Shown: positions 1 through 7,153, counted from the first letter of the stretch. The stretch is DNA of 34,555 nt from Clostridiaceae bacterium (GCA_012840535.1 DULF01000171.1:1-34555); one strand, 5' to 3'. Made by a program: numbers and translations. The notes: a model not told the origin generated them from the sequence alone.

Positions 1-399
1 CCGGGCGGCCGAGTCCCCGTTTCCTGCCCGCCCGGTTTCGAGGGCCGCTACACGGTGCAGCCGGGTGACAATACCATAGCTCTGGAGATAGCCGGTCTCA
101 GGCATATACCGCTTATAGTACAAGACGGCAATATTTTGAGTATGGACGATTACTACCGTTCTATTATACTGGACGTGGGAACCAAAGGTTCGGAAGCGGC
201 ACGAATAACAGAAAGCCAGACTACTCTGGTACACTCTGCCGATGCCAACAGGCAGTCTATTGCAGGTGTATCCCTGGATGAGGAAATGAATAATATGTTG
301 AAATATAAATTCGCATATGATGCATCTTCAAGAATGATAAACGTTATTGATGAGATGATTGAAACAATAATAAGCAGAATGGGAATAGTAGGTAGGTGA
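1..399 (+). CDS. flgK: Flagellar hook-associated protein FlgK, C-terminal fragment (5' end outside or lost)
   Basis: The reading frame is open from base 1 to the TGA at 397-399. FlgK (HAP1) forms the first junction ring between hook and filament. The last ~110 residues fit the FlgK C-terminus: a DDYYRSII segment, then GVSLDEEMNNMLKYKFAYDA and a closing SRMGIVGR. This end packs into the hook-filament coiled coil. The first ~23 codons are odd: 45 of the first 60 bases are G or C, and they read CPPGFEGRYTVQPGD, which looks like the start of a LysM domain rather than FlgK. The true FlgK sequence seems to begin near base 60-75. The stop lies 6 bases before the next flgK, so the two are probably co-transcribed. 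I am confident of the FlgK part and unsure of the first 70 bases. Confidence 0.85.
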   Translation, partial: PGGRVPVSCPPGFEGRYTVQPGDNTIALEIAGLRHIPLIVQDGNILSMDDYYRSIILDVGTKGSEAARITESQTTLVHSADANRQSIAGVSLDEEMNNMLKYKFAYDASSRMINVIDEMIETIISRMGIVGR

Positions 400-405
400 T
401 AATTC

Positions 406-2001
406 ATGAGGTCTGCATTTTTTGGCCTGAATGTTGCTGCAAGAGGCTTGTATTCGGCACAGAGAAATCTTGATATAATCAACCACAACATTAACAACGT
501 AAACACACCCGGTTATTCAAGGCAGCTGGGAGTGCAGACTGCATCGAGGCCAATGCCGCTGCTTAACGGTACCGGCATGCTAGGTACAGGCTCTGAGGTT
601 GTTGCCATAAACAGGGTAAGAGATGAATTCCTTGACTTCAAATATTGGAGTGAAAATGTTTCGTTCGGGGAATGGAACATAAAGGCAGAACTGCTGGCGG
701 ATATGGAGGTGACCTTTAACGAGCCTTCCGACAGTGGGTTTGCTACTATATTAAGCGATTTTTTCAATGCCCTTCAGGAGCTGGCAAAAGACCCAAGCAG
801 TGAAGCGGTAAGGGCATTGGTCAGGCAGCGCGGAGTGACAATGGCAAAGTATTTTAACAGCCTTGCAAGCCATTTTGAAAAATTGCAGGCTGATATAAAC
901 TATAACATAAAGACAAAAGTTGAGGAAATTAATTCTCTGGCAGTGCAGATACAGCAGTTGAACAGGCAGATATACATATCCGAGCTTGACGGAAATACCG
1001 CCAATGATTTAAGGGATCAGAGGACATTGCTTGTGGACAAGTTGTCAAGGATAATAAATATTGAAGCAAATGAAATTGTGGTCGGCAAACTGCCTGATGG
1101 CAGGGATGAAAAGCATTTTGTAATAACAATAAGCGGGAAAGCTCTCGTAAACCACTTTAATGTTAGCAAATTAGAAGTGTACCAGAGGGATGAGTCCCAA
1201 AGGCTTAATGAGGAAGATATTCCTAACCTCTACAATATTCGCTGGGAAGATGGAAACAGCATTGATATAAGAAGCGGGGAGCTCAGGGGTTACCTGGATA
1301 TCCGCGACGGCAATGACGGAATACTCGGAGTGGATGGAAAAACAAAGAGCCCGAAATACAAGGGCATCCCGTATTACCTCAGGATGTTGAATGAATTTGT
1401 AAGGACTTTTGCCATGGCCTTTAATGAAGGGCTGGACGGTACGCCCGGACACGCTGACGGTTACAGGCTCGATTCGGTTACGGGCGACCCTCCGTCAGAT
1501 GTCAGGTTTTTTACAATAATCGGAAGCGACGGAAATCCGATAAGCAGCAGTGATTTTATGAGCTTGGGCGCAGATATAAATGAAATATATAAAAATATAA
1601 CTGCTAAGAATTTTGCAGTAAGCCTTGACATAATGGAAGACCTGAATGCCATATCATGCTCCGGTGAAGCAGGTGAAGTCGGGAATATAGATAATCTTAA
1701 CTCGCTTCTTAAAATGAGACATAACCCGCATATGTTCAATGAAGGAGCGCCTGAAGATTTTATGAAATCCCTTGTCGCCACATTGGGAATTGATTCCCAG
1801 CAGGCGGTGAGATATAGAGACAATCAGGAGGTAATAGTTAAGCAAATTGAAAATCGCAGGCTTTCTGTCTCAGGTGTGTTAATAGATGAGGAAATGGCAA
1901 ACCTTGTAAGGTATCAACATACATATAATGCCTGTGCAAAAATGATTACTGTTTTGGCAGAGGTTTATGACACCCTGATAAACAGGATGGGAATTGGCTA
2001 A
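406..2001 (+). CDS. flgK: Flagellar hook-associated protein FlgK (second copy, complete)
   Basis: This 531-residue protein is a complete FlgK, the hook-filament junction protein exported by the flagellar type III apparatus. The N-terminus carries the rod/hook/HAP signature (FGLNVAARGLYSAQRNLDII, then NINNVNTPGYSRQ) and the C-terminus ends with VLIDEEMANLVRYQHTYNAC and INRMGIG. These are the two halves of the D0/D1 coiled coil. The middle (about residues 100-470) is the variable domain. An AGGTGA-like ribosome site lies just upstream and overlaps the end of the previous flgK. flgL follows after 15 bases, so this is one operon. Its C-terminus is clearly related to, but distinct from, the preceding FlgK fragment, so the locus holds two FlgK paralogues in tandem. 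Confidence 0.95.
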   Translation: MRSAFFGLNVAARGLYSAQRNLDIINHNINNVNTPGYSRQLGVQTASRPMPLLNGTGMLGTGSEVVAINRVRDEFLDFKYWSENVSFGEWNIKAELLADMEVTFNEPSDSGFATILSDFFNALQELAKDPSSEAVRALVRQRGVTMAKYFNSLASHFEKLQADINYNIKTKVEEINSLAVQIQQLNRQIYISELDGNTANDLRDQRTLLVDKLSRIINIEANEIVVGKLPDGRDEKHFVITISGKALVNHFNVSKLEVYQRDESQRLNEEDIPNLYNIRWEDGNSIDIRSGELRGYLDIRDGNDGILGVDGKTKSPKYKGIPYYLRMLNEFVRTFAMAFNEGLDGTPGHADGYRLDSVTGDPPSDVRFFTIIGSDGNPISSSDFMSLGADINEIYKNITAKNFAVSLDIMEDLNAISCSGEAGEVGNIDNLNSLLKMRHNPHMFNEGAPEDFMKSLVATLGIDSQQAVRYRDNQEVIVKQIENRRLSVSGVLIDEEMANLVRYQHTYNACAKMITVLAEVYDTLINRMGIG

Positions 2002-2016
2002 AGGGGGTAGAAAAGC

Positions 2017-2943
2017 ATGCGCATTACCAATAATATGCTCATTAATAACATGATAAATTATATAGGGAAGAACCTGGTCAGAATGGAGAAATACCAATAT
2101 CAGCTTGCAACAGGCAAAAAGATACAGGTGCCTTCAGACGACCCTGTAGTTGCTGCCAGGGCGTTGAAGCTGCGGACGGATGTGGCAGAAATAGAACAGT
2201 ATAAGAGAAACGCTGAGGACGCATTGTCCTGGCTGGAGATGACCGAAGACGCCCTTGCGAAAATCGGGGAGATTTTCCAAAGAGCCAGAGAACTTGCCAC
2301 TCAGGCTGCAAACGGCACCAACACGCCTGACGATTTAGAAAAGATTTCAGAGGAAATAAATCAGCTTAAGATACAGTTAGTGCATCTGTCAAACTCAACA
2401 TATGCCGGCAGGTATATTTTTTCAGGGTATAAAACAAACCAGAAACTCATAAATGACGATGAAAGCGACCCGAATTTCGGCCGGTTTTTAATTGATGTTG
2501 GAAACAGCGAAAACATCAAATATGAAATAGGGATTGGGGATGACATTGTAGTCAACGTTGCCGGCGGCGACTTGTTTAATAACGGCAGTGATGCCACTGC
2601 GATGGGGACAAGCAAATTTGTGCAGGATTTTGACGATTTCCTGTCCTATCTTCAGGCCGGAGATCACCAGGCAATAAGCGGTATGCTCTCAAAATTTGAC
2701 GAAAACATGAACAACCTTTTGCGTGTAAGAGCTGACGTAGGCGCAAGGATTAACAGGATTGAACTTACCCTCAACAGGCTTGAAAATGATGCCATAAATT
2801 TCATTAAACTGATGAGTATTAATGAAGACGTTGATCAGGCAGAAACCATTATGTACTTGAAAAACGAGGAAAATGTATACAGGGCTTCCCTCGCAGGCGG
2901 CGCAAGAATTATAATGCCGACACTGGTAGACTTTCTCAGATAG
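2017..2943 (+). CDS. flgL: Flagellar hook-associated protein FlgL
   Basis: FlgL (HAP3) forms the second junction ring, between FlgK and the flagellin filament. The 308-residue product starts MRITNNMLINNM and carries the flagellin-like N-terminal helix with QLATGKKIQVPSDDPVVAA. It then has RARELATQAANGT, matching flagellin D1, and the FlgL hallmark YIFSGYKT near residue 140. The C-terminus (NRLENDAINFIKLMSINEDV, then AETIMYLKNEENVY) is the partner helix. A strong AAGGGGG ribosome site precedes the ATG. It sits 15 bases after flgK and 13 bases before the DUF6470 gene, the order seen in the Bacillus flgK-flgL-yviE-fliW-csrA operon. Confidence 0.95.
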   Translation: MRITNNMLINNMINYIGKNLVRMEKYQYQLATGKKIQVPSDDPVVAARALKLRTDVAEIEQYKRNAEDALSWLEMTEDALAKIGEIFQRARELATQAANGTNTPDDLEKISEEINQLKIQLVHLSNSTYAGRYIFSGYKTNQKLINDDESDPNFGRFLIDVGNSENIKYEIGIGDDIVVNVAGGDLFNNGSDATAMGTSKFVQDFDDFLSYLQAGDHQAISGMLSKFDENMNNLLRVRADVGARINRIELTLNRLENDAINFIKLMSINEDVDQAETIMYLKNEENVYRASLAGGARIIMPTLVDFLR

Positions 2944-2956
2944 GTGAGATGGCCAC

Positions 2957-3532
2957 ATGGGAATTATTATAAACCAGGTGCATGCAAAAATCGGTATTGA
3001 AAGGATACCGTCAAAATTGGAGATGGAGTCCAGGATGGCAAGGTTGGAGCTGCGCCAGAATCATGCAAAGGTTAATATACGTACAGAATTGCCAAGAGTT
3101 GAGATTGACCAGTATGAATGCTTTGCCAGCGCAGGTCTTAAAAAACCAATTGACCTTATGCGGGAAGCGGCGCAAAGGGCTTATCAACACGTACTGGAAT
3201 ATATAGGGAAAGTGGCTGCGGATGGGGACAGGTTTGCGGCGATAGAATTAGGGGGCAACCCCATTGCTGAAACGGCGGTGAGGGACGCTTACCCGGAACA
3301 TGAGTTTAACATTGACTTTATTCCCAAAGCAAGGCCAAAGATAACAGTCAAAGGCAGTGTACAGATTGACCCCGAAAGGAACGCCGAGGGGGCGAACAAC
3401 GGGGTGGAAGGCAAGTTCATACCAGGAGAGTTGAAAATAAACTACATCCCTGCCAGGATAAGGATATACATAGAGCAGTATAACCAGATAAGGTTTGAAT
3501 ATAGAGGGAAAAATATAGATTTACCAGTTTAG
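2957..3532 (+). CDS. yviE: DUF6470 family protein (YviE-like), flagellar operon
   Basis: This 191-residue soluble protein begins MGIIINQVHAKIGIERIP and contains ARLELRQNHAKVNIRTELPR, followed by DLMREAAQRAYQHVLEYIG. That pattern and the position between flgL and fliW identify the DUF6470/YviE family, whose biochemical role is not established as far as I know. The C-terminal half is rich in short beta-like stretches (FIPKARPKITVKGSVQID, GELKINYIPARIRIYIEQY). There is no signal peptide or membrane segment. The ATG has a weak GGTGAGATGG-type ribosome site and lies 13 bases after flgL, so translation is probably coupled. The family call rests on pattern recognition and synteny. Confidence 0.85.
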   Translation: MGIIINQVHAKIGIERIPSKLEMESRMARLELRQNHAKVNIRTELPRVEIDQYECFASAGLKKPIDLMREAAQRAYQHVLEYIGKVAADGDRFAAIELGGNPIAETAVRDAYPEHEFNIDFIPKARPKITVKGSVQIDPERNAEGANNGVEGKFIPGELKINYIPARIRIYIEQYNQIRFEYRGKNIDLPV

Positions 3533-3533
3533 C

Positions 3534-3557
3534 AGGGGCGTGATTTATCGCGCCCTT
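3534..3557 (+). other. Hairpin directly after the DUF6470 stop codon
   Basis: AGGGGCGTGA (3534-3543) pairs with TCGCGCCCTT (3548-3557) around a four-base TTTA loop. This gives ten base pairs including two G-U pairs. No T-tract follows, so it is not a canonical intrinsic terminator. It could slow or partly stop transcription, or protect the 3' end of a processed upstream mRNA before fliW. Confidence 0.55.
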
Positions 3558-3591
3558 AACAAGTAAGACAATCAAAAGGGGACAACCCTGA

Positions 3592-3621
3592 CAGAGAACA
3601 GAGAACAGAAGTCAGAGAACA
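3592..3621 (+). repeat. Three copies of CAGAGAACA before fliW
   Basis: CAGAGAACA occurs at 3592-3600, 3599-3607 and 3613-3621, with starts 7 and 14 bases apart, so the copies are in helical-half-turn multiples. The block lies between the post-DUF6470 hairpin and the fliW ribosome site. An AAAAGGGGACA string precedes it at about 3575. No function is assigned. It may be a short tandem expansion or a protein- or RNA-binding leader. Confidence 0.5.
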
Positions 3622-3643
3622 GCAGATGGAGGAGGATGCTAAT

Positions 3644-4141
3644 ATGCAGCTCAACACCAAACACTTTGGCACTATAGAAATAGAAGAAAGCGGGATAATC
3701 GAATTCCCCAACGGGATACCTGGCTTTGAAAGTTCCAAAAACTTTATTATTCTTGGGGACGGCGACGAAAACTCCCCCTTTAAATGGCTTCAAAGCGTAG
3801 ACACCCCTGAACTTGCCTTTGCCGTAGTGGACCCTTTAGCCGTTAAAAAGGATTATGACATAGAAATCAGCGATGATGTGCTCGAGCAACTGGAAATAGA
3901 TTCTCTTGAGGAGGTGCTTGTCTATTCAATAGTTGTCGTACCTGAGGATTTGTCCAAAATAAGCATGAACCTCAAGGCTCCTGTCGTTATCAACACAAGA
4001 AAAAAGAAGGGTGCGCAGGTAGTCCTTGACACTGACAGATACGGTGTGAGACACTATATTTTAGAAGAGCTCCGCAGACAGGAGGAATTGGATAATGCTT
4101 GTTTTGACAAGAAAGAAGAACCAATCCATTGTTATAAATGA
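3644..4141 (+). CDS. fliW: Flagellar assembly factor FliW
   Basis: FliW binds flagellin and, when free, binds and inactivates the translational repressor CsrA, coupling flagellin synthesis to export. The 165-residue product shows the family pattern: [20 protein letters not shown] near the start, then [19 protein letters not shown], and [20 protein letters not shown], with [18 protein letters not shown] near the end. I chose the ATG at 3644 because GGAGGAGGA (3628-3636) lies seven bases upstream. An in-frame ATG at 3626 has no ribosome site in front of it. The C-terminus is longer than in Bacillus FliW (143 residues) and runs 47 bases into csrA in another frame. Function is well supported by sequence and by the csrA neighbour. 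Confidence 0.95.
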   Translation: MQLNTKHFGTIEIEESGIIEFPNGIPGFESSKNFIILGDGDENSPFKWLQSVDTPELAFAVVDPLAVKKDYDIEISDDVLEQLEIDSLEEVLVYSIVVVPEDLSKISMNLKAPVVINTRKKKGAQVVLDTDRYGVRHYILEELRRQEELDNACFDKKEEPIHCYK

Positions 4142-4337
4142 CAATATTGAAATAACCCTTCTGGATATACAGGGTGACCAGGTACGTATCGGAATAAATG
4201 CACCCAGAAGCGTTTCCGTCCACAGGAAGGAAGTATTTGAGGAAATACAGGCAGAGAACAGGAAAGCTGCAGAGGTAGGGAATGTTTCATTGGGCGAATT
4301 GTTGAAGAAAACGGCAAAAAAAGAAGACAATGAGTGA
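4095..4337 (+). CDS. csrA: Carbon storage/translation regulator CsrA
   Basis: CsrA is a small dimeric RNA-binding protein that recognises GGA in hairpin loops and blocks ribosome binding. The 80-residue product begins [20 protein letters not shown] and contains [20 protein letters not shown]. This holds the R/V/H residues that form the RNA-binding face in the family. The ATG lies inside the 3' end of fliW (47-base overlap), with CAGGAGGA as ribosome site, so its translation is probably coupled to that of its antagonist. The next gene is flagellin, the classical CsrA target in Bacillus, and its leader carries GGA loops. Confidence 0.97.
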   Translation: MLVLTRKKNQSIVINDNIEITLLDIQGDQVRIGINAPRSVSVHRKEVFEEIQAENRKAAEVGNVSLGELLKKTAKKEDNE

Positions 4338-4366
4338 TTTTTTTTACATATTTTTATATTTTCTTA

Positions 4367-4393
4367 TAAAGTTTTGAATAAAAATATCGATAT
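4367..4393 (+). promoter_or_regulatory. Sigma-D (sigma-28) promoter of flagellin
   Basis: TAAAGTTT at 4367-4374 matches the sigma-28 -35 element. ATCGATAT at 4386-4393 matches the -10 consensus GCCGATAT at six of eight positions. The spacing from TAAA to the -10 octamer is exactly 15 bases, as in Bacillus sigma-D promoters. Transcription would start near 4400 and give a leader of about 120 bases. Confidence 0.8.
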
Positions 4394-4410
4394 ATATAAC
4401 AAGAAGTCAA

Positions 4411-4455
4411 TTAAAGCGTTTCTTTCAGGCCGGCCGGATGAAGGAAATGCTTTAA
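4411..4455 (+). other. Flagellin leader hairpin 1 (17-bp stem, GGCCGGCCGGA loop)
   Basis: Bases 4411-4427 pair with 4439-4455 over 17 base pairs, two of them G-U. The 11-base loop is GGCCGGCCGGA, whose 3' end carries a GGA (4436-4438). It would be the first structure in the flagellin mRNA. It may stabilise the 5' end, or the loop may be an additional CsrA contact. There is no T-tract, so it is not a terminator. Confidence 0.7.
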
Positions 4456-4474
4456 AATACTTCAATATAATTAT

Positions 4475-4492
4475 ATGGGCATGGACGCCCGT
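4475..4492 (+). promoter_or_regulatory. Probable upstream CsrA-binding hairpin in the flagellin leader
   Basis: ATGGGC (4475-4480) pairs with GCCCGT (4487-4492), with one G-U pair. The six-base loop is ATGGAC, so GGA (4483-4485) is presented in a short hairpin loop. This is the known form of a high-affinity CsrA site. It lies about 20 bases 5' of the second GGA loop, compatible with one CsrA dimer bridging both. Assignment to CsrA is inferred from the motif and the adjacent csrA. Confidence 0.7.
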
Positions 4493-4493
4493 C

Positions 4494-4517
4494 AAAAAAA
4501 CATGGAGGTGTTTTTTT
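4494..4517 (+). promoter_or_regulatory. CsrA-type hairpin that holds the flagellin ribosome-binding site
   Basis: AAAAAAACA (4494-4502) pairs perfectly with TGTTTTTTT (4509-4517) over nine base pairs. The loop is TGGAGG, so the flagellin Shine-Dalgarno GGAGG (4504-4508), ten bases before the ATG at 4519, sits in the loop itself. The weak A-U stem could open for ribosomes, while CsrA bound to the GGA would hide the site. This mirrors the two-site repression known for Bacillus hag. Confidence 0.75.
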
Positions 4518-4518
4518 A

Positions 4519-6006
4519 ATGAGAATCAACAATAACATTATGGCAATGAACACTCACAGACAACTGGGAATCAACAACGCGGCCACATCAAAGTCACTTG
4601 AAAAACTGTCTTCAGGCTACAGGATCAACAGGGCGGGAGACGACGCAGCAGGCTTGTCCATCTCTGAAAAAATGAGGGCTCAGATCAGAGGCCTTAACAT
4701 GGCTTCCAGAAACGCTCAGGACGGTATTTCATTAATCCAGACGGCAGAAGGCGCGCTTCAGGAAACCCAGGCAATTCTCCAGAGAATGAGAGAGCTGGCG
4801 GTACAGGCTTCAAACGATACAAATGTGCAAATAGACAGAGAAGCTCTCCAGAGGGAAATCGAGCAGTTAAAGAGTGAAATTGACAGAATAGGAAATGATA
4901 CTGAGTTCAACACCCAGAAATTGCTTAAAGGCGGAAGCACAGGAAGGATTGAGGTAACAAATGTTACGCCTGGAGTAAGCCCTGGACCAACACCTGCAAA
5001 AGCTGCTACTGGAACTTTAGAAGGAATAACATTTACGGCAAAAACTGAAGGTTCCGCTGGTAACAGTATAATGATTGTATTTAGTGATCCAGGCAGCGGC
5101 GGCCAATCACTAAGTATATCGGTAGCTGGTAATACAATTACTGTTAACCTTGCTACAGATGGTAGTTCAAATGTTACCAGCACAGTTGATGATATTGTGT
5201 CAGCAATAAATGGTGATGGAGGAGCATCGGCTCTTGTAACAGCATCTGGATCGGGAACTAGTGCTGTAAATGCTGGAAATGTAACTTTATCAGGTGGTGA
5301 AGATGCTGGAACAACTACCGGAACAGTAGGAGAAATAACATTTAGTATTACAGAAAACTTTGTAGCCGGAGACAAAATAACAATTAACGGTATAACATAT
5401 ACAGCAATAGCGGAAGGTGAGACTGCGGGCGAACGTGAATTTGCTGTTGGAGCAACTGTGGATGCTACTGCAGCAAATCTGTTGGCAGCTATTGAGGATG
5501 CAGATGATGATGTAGATGATGCTGCATCTGATGTATCAGGTAGCGCTATAACTTTAGTACAAGCAGCAGCTACTACAGCGTCGGTTCCTTTTGAACCAGA
5601 AGTGAAAGCTGATTTCAGTGCTATTTTCCAGATTGGAGCAAATGAAAATCAAACAATGGAAATCGAAATCGGGGATATGAGAGTAGAAGCATTAGGCATC
5701 CAGGATATTAGCCTGGCAACAGGAGAAGATGCAAGGGCAGCGATTACTACAATTAATGATGCAATCAACAAAGTTTCCACACAGCGTTCTGAACTGGGTG
5801 CTTTCCAGAACAGGCTCGAGCATACCATCAGGAACCTTGACACATCTGCTGAGAACCTGCAGGCTTCTGAAAGCAGAATACGCGATGTAGATATGGCCAA
5901 GGAAATGATGGAGTTCACCAAGCAGAGTATACTTCAACAGGCTGCGACAGCAATGCTGGCACAGGCTAACCAGGCTCCTCAGGGAATACTTCAGTTATTG
6001 AGATAA
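4519..6006 (+). CDS. hag: Flagellin with an inserted variable domain
   Basis: This is the filament subunit, 495 residues. Residues 1-140 are the conserved D0/D1 half (MRINNNIMAMNTHRQLG, KLSSGYRINRAGDDAAGLSI, RMRELAVQASNDTN). Residues ~365-495 are the returning half, ending with SRIRDVDMAKEMMEFTKQSI and QAPQGILQLLR. Between them, about residues 150-363, lies an extra surface domain rich in Gly, Thr, Ser, Ala and Asp. It has two blocks that start alike, GTLEGITFTAK at ~161 and GTVGEITFSIT at ~268. They recall beta-rich repeats of phage tail and adhesin proteins, which is my impression only. A compact Bacillus flagellin of ~300 residues lacks this part. A sigma-D promoter, CsrA-type leader and terminator surround the gene, so it is a single-gene unit. 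Confidence 0.97.
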   Translation: MRINNNIMAMNTHRQLGINNAATSKSLEKLSSGYRINRAGDDAAGLSISEKMRAQIRGLNMASRNAQDGISLIQTAEGALQETQAILQRMRELAVQASNDTNVQIDREALQREIEQLKSEIDRIGNDTEFNTQKLLKGGSTGRIEVTNVTPGVSPGPTPAKAATGTLEGITFTAKTEGSAGNSIMIVFSDPGSGGQSLSISVAGNTITVNLATDGSSNVTSTVDDIVSAINGDGGASALVTASGSGTSAVNAGNVTLSGGEDAGTTTGTVGEITFSITENFVAGDKITINGITYTAIAEGETAGEREFAVGATVDATAANLLAAIEDADDDVDDAASDVSGSAITLVQAAATTASVPFEPEVKADFSAIFQIGANENQTMEIEIGDMRVEALGIQDISLATGEDARAAITTINDAINKVSTQRSELGAFQNRLEHTIRNLDTSAENLQASESRIRDVDMAKEMMEFTKQSILQQAATAMLAQANQAPQGILQLLR

Positions 6007-6043
6007 TTCAATCACTGGAAGTAAATATACCAACAAAAGAAAA

Positions 6044-6074
6044 GGTCAGGGGAAACTTCCCCTGACCATATTTT
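6044..6074 (+). terminator. Intrinsic terminator after flagellin
   Basis: GGTCAGGGGA (6044-6053) pairs with TCCCCTGACC (6058-6067) over ten perfect base pairs with an AACT loop. The tail ATATTTTG is T-rich. The strong stem just after the flagellin stop would end the abundant monocistronic flagellin transcript. Confidence 0.85.
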
Positions 6075-6124
6075 GTCAAAAATAATATATCCATAAAATT
6101 CAAAAATTGGAGAGGTGATTCCCA

Positions 6125-6673
6125 GTGAAAATAAACAATGTAACAAACGTGAATCTTTATACCGCAAGGGCACCGGAGGGTAAGAAAACTCTTAAGAACC
6201 AGGAAATAAAAGATGAGTATATTCCTTCCCAGCCTCTGGAGCCTGACAAAAAGGCCACATACCAAAAACCGTCTTCAGCTATTGACAGAGCTGCCATGCA
6301 GAGACTAATAGAAGAAAGTGAAAAAGCCTACAGCCAGTTGCGGGAGCTGGTCAGGCAGCTTTTGGAAAAGCAGGGATTGTCCTTTAAATATATAGAAGGC
6401 GGGGAAATAGAAATAGATGAAGAAACCCGTATAAAAGCCCAGCAGATGATAGATGAAGGAGGACCATTGAGCCCTGAGAAGGTCAGCGACAGGATTGTAG
6501 AATTTGCCAAAGCTATATCAGGAGGGGATAAGGAGAAAATAGAAATGTTAAGATCCGCTATAGACAAGGGTTTTAAAGAAGCTGCTGAAGCTTTGGGTGG
6601 AGAACTGCCTGAAATATCATGGGAAACCTATGAGCTTATCAACAAGAAACTTGATGCATGGCTAAATGAGTGA
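6125..6673 (+). CDS. Uncharacterised small protein in the flagellar cluster (DUF5610-like?)
   Basis: The 182-residue product is soluble and charged, with no signal peptide or membrane segment. It starts at a GTG with GGAGAGGTGA 6-7 bases upstream. The first ~55 residues are polar, lysine- and proline-rich and probably disordered. Residues ~58-90 look helical (AAMQRLIEESEKAYSQLREL). The C-terminal half has PEKVSDRIVEFAKAISGGD, then AIDKGFKEAAEALGGELPEI and a final YELINKKLDAW. That C-terminal pattern reminds me of DUF5610, a domain of unknown function, but I cannot verify it. It lies between the flagellin terminator and the sigma-D promoter of flaG, so a flagellar link is inferred from position only. 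Confidence 0.75.
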   Translation: MKINNVTNVNLYTARAPEGKKTLKNQEIKDEYIPSQPLEPDKKATYQKPSSAIDRAAMQRLIEESEKAYSQLRELVRQLLEKQGLSFKYIEGGEIEIDEETRIKAQQMIDEGGPLSPEKVSDRIVEFAKAISGGDKEKIEMLRSAIDKGFKEAAEALGGELPEISWETYELINKKLDAWLNE

Positions 6674-6699
6674 TTGACAGTAACGTTATCAAATTTTGC

Positions 6700-6727
6700 T
6701 AAATGTTTTTATTTATATTTCCGATAA
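6700..6727 (+). promoter_or_regulatory. Sigma-D promoter before flaG-fliD-fliS-flgN
   Basis: TAAATGTT begins at 6700 and TCCGATAA lies at 6720-6727, 16 bases after the TAAA. This matches the sigma-28 pattern TAAA-N15-GCCGATAA closely. It lies 35 bases before the flaG start, with the ribosome site GGAGGG in between. Confidence 0.75.
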
Positions 6728-6761
6728 ATAAATTGAGAAACACTTTCACGGAGGGATTAAT

Positions 6762-7148
6762 ATGCGAGTGGATAGCACGGATGCTATTAGTGTTGCAACT
6801 TTGAAATCTATTGATACCAGTATTTCTGCCTGCGATACAATAGGCGGCGGTACAAATGCAAAAAGTACGATTAATAAAAGTCCATCACAAATGACAGAGT
6901 ATGAAAAAAGGGAGCTCCCTATATCCGAAAGGGCTGTCATAGATGCCATTGAGCGTGCAAACAGGGCAATTTCAATAGCAAACAGGAAATTTGAATTTTC
7001 AATCCACGAAAAAACCAAGCAGATAATGGTCAAAGTTATTAATACGGACACAAATGAAGTGATAAGGGAAATTCCTCCGGAAAAGATACTTGATATAGTT
7101 GCTAGCTTGATGGAATTGGCAGGACTTATTGTTGATGAAAGAAGGTAG
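6762..7148 (+). CDS. flaG: FlaG family protein
   Basis: FlaG proteins are small products next to fliD that influence filament length; their molecular role is poorly defined. The 128-residue product has a disordered N-terminal ~60 residues and a conserved C-terminal FlaG domain: RKFEFSIHEKTKQIMVKVIN, then DTNEVIREIPPEKILDIVA. The EIPPEK motif is the family hallmark. Ribosome site GGAGGG lies seven bases before the ATG. fliD starts five bases after the stop, so the two are coupled. A sigma-D promoter lies directly upstream. Confidence 0.92.
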   Translation: MRVDSTDAISVATLKSIDTSISACDTIGGGTNAKSTINKSPSQMTEYEKRELPISERAVIDAIERANRAISIANRKFEFSIHEKTKQIMVKVINTDTNEVIREIPPEKILDIVASLMELAGLIVDERR

Positions 7149-7153
7149 GTAAT

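Noticed and set aside
3626-3643. ATG at 3626 as the start of fliW
   Set aside because: It has no ribosome site, and the GGAGGAGGA would fall inside the coding part. The ATG at 3644 is correctly spaced.
4412-4440. TAAAG plus GGCCGG as a second sigma-D promoter for flagellin
   Set aside because: The spacings available are 13 or 17 bases rather than 15, and the bases are better explained as a 17-bp hairpin. The upstream TAAAGTTT/ATCGATAT pair is exact.
4758-5375. Long open frame on the - strand within flagellin (205 codons)
   Set aside because: It is the antisense shadow of the low-complexity flagellin insertion, with no ribosome site and a repetitive hydrophobic sequence.
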